NCBI GenBank assembly: GCA_964404285.1
Contig: CAYOJK010000005.1
Coordinates: forward strand, 62,001-126,000
Reading direction: 5' to 3'
DNA: 64,000 bases
Source: JBASEY01 sp964404285
GTDB taxonomy: Bacteria; CSSED10-310
Positions 35,647 through 43,765 of the stretch are shown here, piece after piece. Made by a program: the position numbers and the translations under genes. Numbering within the stretch: the first letter of the stretch is position 1; every line of letters begins with the position of its first letter. The notes beneath the pieces were generated by a model. That model did no database searches. It was given only the letters and a program-made list of their open reading frames with translations, and was not told the DNA's origin.

Positions 35647-37698
35647 GTGTTTGACGGACGATGTGGTTTAAAGACAGTGATGTGGCATGATAATTTACCT
35701 TCATATGAAATGGATCAACTGAAACATGCCAAAATTGCTGTAGTCATACCCGTATACAATGAAGCTCCATTTATAAAAAACGTTCTGCTAGGTATTCCTG
35801 AATGGGTGGAATGGATTATTGTTGTCGATGATGCCAGTACTGATGATAGTCAAAAGATAATCGCATCTATAACTGATCACAGAATTCAATATGTCGCACA
35901 TCGATCGAATATGGGGGCCGGCGCTGCTCTTATTACAGGATATAAAAAAGCTTTGAGTCTAGGTTCAGAGGTAGTTGCGGTGATGGGTGGGGATGGACAG
36001 ATGGACCCGCTAGACCTTTCTCGCGTTGTTATCCCCGTTGTTAAAGGGTGGGCAAATTACGTCAAAGGAAACCGTTTTCTCTATAATAAAACAACTGATA
36101 AATTCAACGCTGGTCTGAAGAGCGAAAATAAAATACCGTTTTTACGACACATCGGAATCCGTTTGTTTACCTTCATAACTCAATTAGCTGCGGGTCGAAA
36201 TGATTTTGGAGACTCTCAATGCGGTTTCACTGCTGCCGATAAAAAACTATTGGAAACTCTGAATCTAGACTCGATGGTTCAGCGATATGGATTTCCCAAT
36301 GACATGATTTTAAGCGTGACTAAGGCCGGATTTTCTTTAGCAGAAGTGCCTGTCAGACCCGTTTATAGAAATGAAAAATCAGGGATCAAGCCATGGCGTG
36401 ATCTACCTTCAATCTTTTTTCATATTCTAAAAAGAAAGATAGACCCTAGCCCGATATCCAACAAAAAAGAGCGTGTCGTTATGTTGACGACGTCGTTCCC
36501 TCGATATGAAACAGATCATGCTGGAAATTTTGTTGCTGGATTAGCATCGGAATTAGCTAAAAACCTTCCTGTCACGGTGATTGCGCCGGATTATCCGGAC
36601 GCTGTTTGGGCCCCCCCCGGAGTGTCTATAAGGAGGTTTCGGTGGAAAGGTTGGGATGGGAAAAATTCCTTGGCCTATGGATATGGAATTATCGAGAATT
36701 TGTTTGCGCATCCTTTTTCGATTTTACTCCAAATGCCTGGTTTCCTGGCGGCGATGTGTTCAGTTGCTGCTGCAGAAATACGGAAAAATGACATGATTCT
36801 CACCCATTGGCTGATTCCAAGTTCTTGGATAGCTGCAAAGTATTCAAAGAATAATCAGCATCTAGCTATTGCTCATGGAAGCGATATCACGACGCTTGAA
36901 TTTTTGCCTTTGATTTTCAGGCGAATGGTCTTGAATAAGATCTGGAATCATACCAACAGTATAATTACAGTCTCAAACAATCTCGCTCAACGGTTGAAAA
37001 AAATGAGCTCGAGTAAAGCCAAAATGACTATCACAGTTATGCCGATATCGATTGATAACAAAACGTTTAATGGTATTCGTCGAAAAAAAGAAGAAAAAGA
37101 AAAATTGACATCACTATCGAGTTTAAAATGCCAAGATGAAGATCGACAAATTCTGAATATTCTGTTCATGGGGCGCTTAATAGCTGTGAAAGGAGTTGAT
37201 GTTTTGTTAAAAGCTCTTGAACATATAGCGGAAATTCAGCATAAATGTTTGGTTCATATTGCTGGTGACGGACCGCTTTTATATGGACTTGAACAAACAG
37301 CCAAATTATCAAATCTTCCTGTCGTCTTTCATGGACGAGTTTTCGGTAAAGCAAAGGAAGAACTATTTATTATAAGTGATATAGGTGTGGTTCCATCTAT
37401 TGTTACAAATCGTGGCAGCCAAGAAGGGATGCCAATGATTTTATGGGAATTGATGGCTTCAAAAATTCCGGTGATAGCCTCACGAAGTGGAGGAATGCCT
37501 GATGTGTTGAGGTCTGATTTTAATGGATTACTATTTACGCCAGGCGATTCGATAGATTTGGCAAAAGCATTGGATCATTTATTGACGAACTCTGATAAAA
37601 GGTTGTATTTGGCTAATAACGCTTTGGAGACGGTTAGAAAACATAATATTAAGCATTTTACTGCTTGTTGTCTGAATAGTTTTAAAAAGAATGAATAG
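35647..37698 (+). CDS. Bifunctional glycosyltransferase: GT2 fused to GT4
   Basis: 683 residues. Residues 28-250 are a GT2 of the DPM/DPG-synthase type (IAVVIPVYNEAPFIKNVLLG, VVDDASTDDS, GGDGQMDP with the metal-binding Asp, GDSQCGFTAADKK). Residues 275-680 are a GT4 GT-B enzyme: TTSFPRYETDHAGNF, HGSDITTLEFLP, FMGRLIAVKGVDVLLKAL, and the EGMPMILWELMASKIPVI donor-binding motif. A polyprenyl-phosphate sugar synthase joined to a GT4 may make and extend a lipid-linked sugar. The GTG at 35647 is weak; ATG 35680 or 35710 may be the true start. A run of eight C residues at 36611-36618 lies at codon 322, in the GT4 part. Confidence 0.85.
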   Translation: MFDGRCGLKTVMWHDNLPSYEMDQLKHAKIAVVIPVYNEAPFIKNVLLGIPEWVEWIIVVDDASTDDSQKIIASITDHRIQYVAHRSNMGAGAALITGYKKALSLGSEVVAVMGGDGQMDPLDLSRVVIPVVKGWANYVKGNRFLYNKTTDKFNAGLKSENKIPFLRHIGIRLFTFITQLAAGRNDFGDSQCGFTAADKKLLETLNLDSMVQRYGFPNDMILSVTKAGFSLAEVPVRPVYRNEKSGIKPWRDLPSIFFHILKRKIDPSPISNKKERVVMLTTSFPRYETDHAGNFVAGLASELAKNLPVTVIAPDYPDAVWAPPGVSIRRFRWKGWDGKNSLAYGYGIIENLFAHPFSILLQMPGFLAAMCSVAAAEIRKNDMILTHWLIPSSWIAAKYSKNNQHLAIAHGSDITTLEFLPLIFRRMVLNKIWNHTNSIITVSNNLAQRLKKMSSSKAKMTITVMPISIDNKTFNGIRRKKEEKEKLTSLSSLKCQDEDRQILNILFMGRLIAVKGVDVLLKALEHIAEIQHKCLVHIAGDGPLLYGLEQTAKLSNLPVVFHGRVFGKAKEELFIISDIGVVPSIVTNRGSQEGMPMILWELMASKIPVIASRSGGMPDVLRSDFNGLLFTPGDSIDLAKALDHLLTNSDKRLYLANNALETVRKHNIKHFTACCLNSFKKNE

Positions 37699-37720
37699 AG
37701 ATATTCAGTTCATCAATAAA

Positions 37721-37745
37721 AAAGGCCGGCATTTTGCCGGCCTTT
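37721..37745. terminator. Bidirectional Rho-independent terminator
   Basis: A 10-bp perfect GC-rich stem (37721-37730 with 37736-37745) and a 5-nt loop, with A residues on one side and T residues on the other. It separates two convergent genes and should stop both transcripts. Confidence 0.85.
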
Positions 37746-37768
37746 AGGCATCTATTCAGTTTATATGA

Positions 37769-39622
37769 TTACAGGCATGGTCCCCAACCGAAGGTAATGA
37801 CATCGTAATCACCAACGATTGCATTGAGTTGCGTGTTCGTAAGAGCGCCGTAGAAGTTGACACCGTAGTAAGAGCCTTCAATATCATTCGGCCAAGTAAA
37901 CTCGGGGATGATCTGCTTTGTTGACCAGCCTTCAGGTAGCAGCAAGAGATCGTAGTCTATTCCGGTATCGGTCCAGCTTGGAGCGAACCAGAACATACCT
38001 TCTACTTCAAGGATAACCCAGAAGGGCAGATACTGTGAAGCCTCAGGGTTACAGATCTTTGCTGTCAAGAAACAGGTGTCCCCACCGCAGAAATAGTCGC
38101 TGCCCATATCCAGGAAAACTGAGAATGTGACACATGGGTCGGTATCATCGGGAGTAGGTGTCGCTGGAGGTTCAGTCGGTATGGGTGTATTGGTTGGCAC
38201 AGGAGGTTCGGTCGGCTCTGGCGGTTCAGTCGGCTCTGGCGGTTCAGTCGGCTCTGGCGGTTCAGTCGGCTCTGGTGGTTCAGTCGGGAAGGGAGTGGGT
38301 GTAGCAGGTACTGGCGTTTCGGTTGGAACGGGTGTCGGTGTATAGGGGCTTTCTTCTGTTGTAAATGTCCAGAGAGGCCCGGTTGTTTGGGCGAATGCGT
38401 CATCTTTTGCGATAACGTACCAATAATACGTCGTCGAATACTCAAGAGTTGAGAGTGAATAAAAAGTATCTTCAATGCCGCTAACCACTAACGGGGGAGT
38501 TGCGGATGGTCCGAAATAAACATCGTATTTAACAGTGTCGCCCGGATCAGGGTCCCCACCGTCCCAGGTCAGTTCTGATGTGTTGATTGGAACGTCAGGA
38601 GCGCCATTTTCTGGGAATGGATTTGAAGGAGCATAGGGCGGATTATTTTCTTCGTCAGATGTTGTAAACGACCAAATCGGTCCTTCGGTTTCAGCGCCCC
38701 AGTTATCTCGCGCTGTGATTGCCCAGAAATACACGACACCTTCATCCATTTCACCTGGATCATAAGTATCGTCTGGAATATCAGTGGCAACCAATGGCGG
38801 CGGATTCACTGTTCCGAAATACACGTCAAAGGTTAGCGTGTCACCTGGGTTCGGATCATTACAATCCCAGTTAAGGACAGCATTTATATCTACGCCTGTA
38901 GCGCCATCGGGAGGTATTGGGTTGACCGGTTCATAGGGTGGATTGTTTTCAATCGTTGTAAAGCTCCAAATCGGACCTTCTGTTTCAGCATCCCAGTTAT
39001 CACGAGCAACGATCTTCCAGAAGTACTGTTCACTAGGGACAAGGTCGCCAAGAGGATATTCCGTATCGGTAATATCTTCAGCCACCAGTACAGGTGTCGC
39101 ATCGGTTGAAAAATACACGTCATACACAACGGTATCTTCAGGATCAGGATCTCCACCTGTCCAGGTCAAGATCACACCTGTCAACGCAATATCGGTAGCC
39201 CCGTCTGCTGGATGAGGATTACCCGGCTCATAAGGTGGCTCATTTTCACCGTAACCACCCAAATCGGTTGATGTGAAAAAGGAATACAATCTGGCATCAG
39301 GAAGAACTGATATCAAATCCCATGCTAAAGGTGGCCGTAATTTCCGATTGGATGAAAACTCTTTATTCTCCTGCAATTTATCAGGGGTCAATAAGGCAGT
39401 TTCCGATGATAATTTCTGATTGATATAATAACGACGAGCTTTCAGAAAATCACCAATGGCATGTCCACGATAGAGAACCGACATCGATTCAACAGCATTC
39501 AACAGCTTTAATTGGTAGTCTTGGTTGCTTAACAATACCGTCTGTTGTTGCATGTTCACTGCAGCAGATAGCGAACAGAGCGATATTGTTACGCCTAGAA
39601 CAAAAAACATAACACGCTTCAT
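37769..39622 (-). CDS. Secreted protein with three Fn3-like repeats, Pro/Glu/Thr linker and shared C-terminal domain
   Basis: The ATG at 39622 has GGGAGG 7 nt ahead and a clean signal peptide (MKRVMFFVLGVTISLCSLSAA). Three Fn3-like repeats of about 98 residues start near residues 127, 226 and 326. Each opens with NxPPYxPxNPxPxDGA and contains DPDPGDT, YDVYF, ARDNW or AKDDA, and GPxWTF/SF. A linker near 427-505 has PTEPPE repeats. The last 112 residues (GDTCFL, ICNPE, FAPSW, FGWGPCL) belong to the C-terminal domain of the propeller proteins, with a different Cys pattern at the start. An exported, probably cell-surface or adhesive protein. Confidence 0.8.
   Translation of the reverse strand: MKRVMFFVLGVTISLCSLSAAVNMQQQTVLLSNQDYQLKLLNAVESMSVLYRGHAIGDFLKARRYYINQKLSSETALLTPDKLQENKEFSSNRKLRPPLAWDLISVLPDARLYSFFTSTDLGGYGENEPPYEPGNPHPADGATDIALTGVILTWTGGDPDPEDTVVYDVYFSTDATPVLVAEDITDTEYPLGDLVPSEQYFWKIVARDNWDAETEGPIWSFTTIENNPPYEPVNPIPPDGATGVDINAVLNWDCNDPNPGDTLTFDVYFGTVNPPPLVATDIPDDTYDPGEMDEGVVYFWAITARDNWGAETEGPIWSFTTSDEENNPPYAPSNPFPENGAPDVPINTSELTWDGGDPDPGDTVKYDVYFGPSATPPLVVSGIEDTFYSLSTLEYSTTYYWYVIAKDDAFAQTTGPLWTFTTEESPYTPTPVPTETPVPATPTPFPTEPPEPTEPPEPTEPPEPTEPPEPTEPPVPTNTPIPTEPPATPTPDDTDPCVTFSVFLDMGSDYFCGGDTCFLTAKICNPEASQYLPFWVILEVEGMFWFAPSWTDTGIDYDLLLLPEGWSTKQIIPEFTWPNDIEGSYYGVNFYGALTNTQLNAIVGDYDVITFGWGPCL
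38205..38288. repeat. 18-bp tandem repeat in the Fn3-protein linker
   Basis: About 4.7 nearly identical copies of an 18-bp unit (first unit 38205-38222) encode the PEPTEP linker. Such near-perfect repeats can gain or lose units by slippage, altering linker length without changing frame. Confidence 0.9.
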
Positions 39623-39655
39623 ATTTAACCTCCCTCTTAAAAAGATCATCAGCTA

Positions 39656-39684
39656 TTTTTACCATAACTATATTTTCTAGTCAA
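39656..39684 (-). promoter_or_regulatory. Candidate promoter of the Fn3-repeat gene
   Basis: On the minus strand TTGACT (39679-39684), 17 nt, TAAAAA (39656-39661), with TGG immediately before the -10 box, as in an extended -10 promoter. It is 34 nt ahead of the start codon. Confidence 0.55.
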
Positions 39685-39845
39685 GCTTTTTTTTATCTTT
39701 TTTTTCATAGGTCTGAATTTAGATTTTGATAAAAAGGAAGCGTTAATCTTTAAAATATTGTATTACAGAATTAAAAAACTACATGATATAGTATACATGG
39801 AGACATAATTATTTCTCCTTAGAAAAATCAACGATACGCGACAAA

Positions 39846-42395
39846 ATGGTAAAACTTGAAAGGAAAAGGGAAAAAATCAGCATGATTGGAGCTAGACTTG
39901 GGCGGCTTGTCATGATTTGCCTGATTGTCGAGGCTCTTTATCTTATTTTGGCTAATGTTATGTTAGGAACCGGAATTCTTAAAAATATATTGAATAGACG
40001 ACCGGAAAAATATGAATACACTTGGACTCATGCTTGGAGTATCGTTCCCGGAGTAATATATGTCAGAACGTTTCAAATGCAAAATCGGTCGCGTTCTATT
40101 GCGTGGACGCTTTCTATTGATAAGGCACGTTTCCGAACAGCTTTGTGGGTTCTTCCATTTCGAGATTTTCGTATCTATCAATTAAAAGCATCAGGTGTAG
40201 AGGCCAATATCGAGAAAATCCATAACCTGTCTGAACAGCATCGCCAAACTCAATCTCTAGAAAATAGGGAACCTGCTGAGATACAACTGTTAGAACACTA
40301 TCCGCAAGATCTGAAAACGAATCGTCCTCAGTGGCATATCGATATAAGGAATGCAACGTTTGACACTGTCAGATCGATGAAATTCGAAGGGTATCTATGG
40401 GAAGGAATCGGGCTGATCCAGGGTCAACTTGATATGATTACCCGTGATAAGCTGATTATTCGACAATTGAACACGGATCTTAAAAACGGGCAGCTCAGTT
40501 TTCAAAACACAGTCATTGCAGATAATTTTCAGATTCATACCTCTTTAGAACTCGGTCCATTTATCCCTAGAAAAAATCCTGGTGCAGCATTCATGGATTA
40601 CCTTGTAGGCAATATTGCTGTTGAAGGAGGTATAAAAAACTTTGATTTTCTTTCTTATTATCTGAAAAACATCGATTGGTTATCAGTTCATGGAAATGGG
40701 CTGATCAACGCAAATCTGTATTTTGATCGAGGATTTTTAACGGATAGAAGCCATCTATTCATAGAGTCAAACGATTTATCTGTAGACATGAAAGGGTGGG
40801 CATTCAAGGGCTTGGGAATGATCGATGGAGAGGTCAAGAAAACCGGCGATGATCTGGAAAGCATTCTTCTACTGAACTTGAAAGAAGTGACTCTTTGTAA
40901 CAGCTGTCAAGATAATGGAATGGTTTCTCTTCCAGATATTAACCTGGTGATTAAAGGTAAAAATATTAAATTAACCAATGAGACTCCTCCAATAACAGCA
41001 GAAATAGATATTCTGGAAACGGCAGTCAATGATTTAAGTATTTATAATCGTTTGTTTCCATTAAATTCCGGTTTCAAAATTCTTCCTGGTGGATATGGAT
41101 CTTTGGCGGTTCATATAGAATTAACGCATGACCTAAGCCAAGCTGAATTAGCTTTAGAAGCCAAAGAAATCGGGCTGAACCTTGGCAATGAATTGTTCAA
41201 AGGTAATTGCCGTTTTAGAACCAGCTTGGAAACCACCGATCCAGCTTTCCGTCATATTCAACTAAAAGAAGCCGAACTTCGAATTGATAACATGTATCAC
41301 ACCCTTTCCAATACATTGTCATCAGATTTATGGAGCGCCGAAATAGCGGTCTCAGATACCGAAATGATCTGGGATGATGTTATAAACCTAAACAGCGATA
41401 TTCATATTGCCCTATCGCACTCACAACCTTTAATGGATATATTTCTAAAAAATAAAACTCAGTGGTTCGATGATTTAATTCATTTTGAAAATTTACAAGG
41501 TAGGGCACAGTTGCAGTTGGATTCATCCGGTTTGATACTACAAGACGTCACGTTTACGGGTGATGGAATAGTCACCAAAGGCTTTGGAATCGAACCTTTC
41601 ACTGTTTATTCTTCAAGCACGCAAGCTGATTTGAATAATGGATTTTCTAATCTACATATTAAATTCAATATTCCTAGGTCAACGATTCCAGATTTGAGTA
41701 TCATAAATGAGTATCTACCCAAACATTCCGGGATTTCCATTTTTCCTGGAACAACCGGCCAGATTCAAGTGGATGTTGATATCAAAAATGGCGCTGGAAA
41801 ATCTTTTTTGATTGTTTCTGGAAAAAAGACCGAGTTTGCTCTATTGGACACGCATTTAAGAGGTGATCCGGAAATTCGTGTAATTCTTGATACTAAGGAT
41901 GTGTTATCAGGTCGTTTTGATATTGTAGATACTGAGATTTCACTAAAGCACATGGAAGATATTGAGATGGGGACTGAACCAGACTGGTGGATGAGCTTCG
42001 AGGTAGCTCAAGGCGAATTGATTATAAGAAAACCAATTATGTTTACAGGATTATTGAAGTTAAAAATGCGGGATACAGGGCCGATACTGTCGGTGTTCGA
42101 GGATAAAAATCGAGTTGTTAGCTGGCTGGGCGATGTTTTCCTGATTGAAAATATTGACGGAGAAGGGGCTATTGTTCTCAACAAGAAGGGTTTTGGAATA
42201 GATTACATGGATTTGAAAGGTGAACATTTGCTGGTCAAAGCCAAGTTAAGCTTTTCTCAAACGGCCAAAACCGGCATTTTATATGTGAAATTTCGTGGGT
42301 TGTCTATTGGTGTTGAAATGTTGAATGGCCAAAAAAACTATAAACTATTTCATCCACGCAGATGGTTTGATAGGTACCAATGGTCAAACCATTAA
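39846..42395 (+). CDS. Large membrane-anchored AsmA/YhdP-like protein of unknown function
   Basis: 849 residues. One hydrophobic helix near residues 20-40, then a long beta-rich periplasmic part with no cysteine clusters. The early segment (NRRPEKYEYTWTHAWSIVPG, VRTFQMQNRSRSIAWTLSID) and late FRGLSIGVEMLNGQ resemble large AsmA-like proteins that bridge or sense the envelope, but sequence similarity to TamB, AsmA or YhdP is too loose to name one. Alternating short strands with many Leu/Ile/Asp residues dominate. ATG 39846 has no clear ribosome site; ATG 39882 is an alternative. It converges on the lipoprotein gene with 20 nt between. Confidence 0.5.
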   Translation: MVKLERKREKISMIGARLGRLVMICLIVEALYLILANVMLGTGILKNILNRRPEKYEYTWTHAWSIVPGVIYVRTFQMQNRSRSIAWTLSIDKARFRTALWVLPFRDFRIYQLKASGVEANIEKIHNLSEQHRQTQSLENREPAEIQLLEHYPQDLKTNRPQWHIDIRNATFDTVRSMKFEGYLWEGIGLIQGQLDMITRDKLIIRQLNTDLKNGQLSFQNTVIADNFQIHTSLELGPFIPRKNPGAAFMDYLVGNIAVEGGIKNFDFLSYYLKNIDWLSVHGNGLINANLYFDRGFLTDRSHLFIESNDLSVDMKGWAFKGLGMIDGEVKKTGDDLESILLLNLKEVTLCNSCQDNGMVSLPDINLVIKGKNIKLTNETPPITAEIDILETAVNDLSIYNRLFPLNSGFKILPGGYGSLAVHIELTHDLSQAELALEAKEIGLNLGNELFKGNCRFRTSLETTDPAFRHIQLKEAELRIDNMYHTLSNTLSSDLWSAEIAVSDTEMIWDDVINLNSDIHIALSHSQPLMDIFLKNKTQWFDDLIHFENLQGRAQLQLDSSGLILQDVTFTGDGIVTKGFGIEPFTVYSSSTQADLNNGFSNLHIKFNIPRSTIPDLSIINEYLPKHSGISIFPGTTGQIQVDVDIKNGAGKSFLIVSGKKTEFALLDTHLRGDPEIRVILDTKDVLSGRFDIVDTEISLKHMEDIEMGTEPDWWMSFEVAQGELIIRKPIMFTGLLKLKMRDTGPILSVFEDKNRVVSWLGDVFLIENIDGEGAIVLNKKGFGIDYMDLKGEHLLVKAKLSFSQTAKTGILYVKFRGLSIGVEMLNGQKNYKLFHPRRWFDRYQWSNH

Positions 42396-42415
42396 AAATT
42401 GAATTTTCAGAATTA

Positions 42416-43075
42416 CTATTTAAATCTATTTGGAATAGGCTCCAGTATCCATTTAAATTCTAATTTACCAAGCAAAGAATGACATTTTAGCATAAAAAAA
42501 TCTGTCTGTGAGTCTATTATCACCTGATCTTCTAGGTCTGTTTTTGGAAAAACAACTCTGAATACTGTCTTGCCAATTGTCATTTCTTCAGGAAACATCC
42601 AAACTTGATCAGCAGAAATATCTATTTCTTCAACTAAAAATGGGCGAACACTATCTCCCCGATTGTTTTCCAAAGTCAGGTTCCAAACAGGGTTTTCACC
42701 AGTGAGTTTGCACCAATCCTTCTGATAACAATAAAGACAAAGATAAAACTCATTGCCATTTTCAAATTGACGGATATTTCGTTCAATTATTCTATCAAGG
42801 GAATCGCGCGTGGGGTTCAAACGGTCACGAACTACATTAATAAACGCCTGGCGTACTTCCCAGCCCAAATAAACCGCATGTCCATCGGCAAGACTAATGA
42901 ATCGTTGATGAATTTCATCATGCATACTCCAATGACGTAATGCAATCTCATAGTCAGCAAGCTGATACACCGTATCCTGAGGTGTCGAAAAATAACGGGG
43001 TTTGATACAACCAGACAGCATGAATGACAAGGAACAGGCGAAAATTAAAATAAGATTTGATAACAGTTTTTTCAC
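42416..43075 (-). CDS. Lipoprotein of unknown function
   Basis: 219 residues with a clear type II signal peptide; lipobox LSGC puts the lipid on Cys near residue 23, followed by IK, which does not favour inner-membrane retention. The mature part has a helical first half (DYEIALRHWSMHDEIHQRF, RQAFINVVRDRLNPTRDSLDRII) and a beta-rich second half. No family recognised. It lies 12 nt after a LolA-type carrier gene, so it may work with lipoprotein sorting or lipid handling. Confidence 0.7.
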   Translation of the reverse strand: MKKLLSNLILIFACSLSFMLSGCIKPRYFSTPQDTVYQLADYEIALRHWSMHDEIHQRFISLADGHAVYLGWEVRQAFINVVRDRLNPTRDSLDRIIERNIRQFENGNEFYLCLYCYQKDWCKLTGENPVWNLTLENNRGDSVRPFLVEEIDISADQVWMFPEEMTIGKTVFRVVFPKTDLEDQVIIDSQTDFFMLKCHSLLGKLEFKWILEPIPNRFK

Positions 43076-43087
43076 CGATTAGACTCC

Positions 43088-43765
43088 TTATAATATCCTG
43101 AAATTTATCGGGTTGCCAAAAAAATCCGTTGTTTCATAGGTCTTGGGAATAGAAGGTAAAACAATAAGTTTTGACTCTTTTAAAACGGTCATAGCTCCGA
43201 AATCCAACGTATTGACGCTGCCTACAAGGTCTATGATTACCAGAGTGAAAAATTTTTCATCGGGTGCGTTATGAATTATTACTTCTACATATTCATAAGG
43301 CTGGTCAGCTCTAAGTGGATATAATCTGTATCTAGAGGCCGAGTTTGTTTCTTCCAATAGAAGAATACGAAAATAGGTGTTCAAGTTTGAAGGCGATAAA
43401 ATAGCCAAAGGGGACCAAATAACTGCGTGCTCTGCAGATAGATCGACCATGGCCTGCTGGGTATCCGGCAACAGCATCATGATGTGATGTCCATCACAAA
43501 TTATTCTATTTTGAGGCTCGCTAGTGTAAACCCATTCAAAACGATCTGGTTTTTGAATATGCAGTCTTCCTTGTGCCTGTATTTCCATACCGGTCGCCAT
43601 GTGCTGATTGGCTTGTTGAAACATTAAATAATAATCATTGCTCGAATCAAGCTTTTCAACAAGTTCGTTCAATTTGTCCCGTGAAGATTCCAGGTGTGCA
43701 GTCTTTGTAAACACAAAAAGTGAACAAAAAAGAAGGAGCGCTCTTAAAGGGTACGATTTAGTCAT
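43088..43765 (-). CDS. LolA-like outer-membrane lipoprotein carrier
   Basis: Periplasmic chaperone that takes lipoproteins from LolCDE to the outer membrane. The ATG at 43765 begins a signal peptide (MTKSYPLRALLLFCSLFVF); an in-frame ATG at 43810 lies inside ftsK and is rejected. The mature part shows LolA features: GRLHIQKPDRFEWVY, CDGHHIMMLLPDTQQAMV, LSPSNLNTYFRIL and the late NTLDFGAM-like strand. It overlaps the 3' end of ftsK by 8 nt, so the ftsK-lolA order seen in many bacteria is kept. No lolC, D, E or B in the window. Confidence 0.8.
   Translation of the reverse strand: MTKSYPLRALLLFCSLFVFTKTAHLESSRDKLNELVEKLDSSNDYYLMFQQANQHMATGMEIQAQGRLHIQKPDRFEWVYTSEPQNRIICDGHHIMMLLPDTQQAMVDLSAEHAVIWSPLAILSPSNLNTYFRILLLEETNSASRYRLYPLRADQPYEYVEVIIHNAPDEKFFTLVIIDLVGSVNTLDFGAMTVLKESKLIVLPSIPKTYETTDFFGNPINFRIL

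Noticed and set aside
38205..38288. 18-bp repeats considered as a CRISPR-like array
   Set aside because: Repeats are contiguous with no spacers and are in frame within a coding linker.
38127..38345. Plus-strand Gly/Ser/Val repeat frame
   Set aside because: Mirror of the PEPTEP linker on the minus strand; low-complexity artefact.
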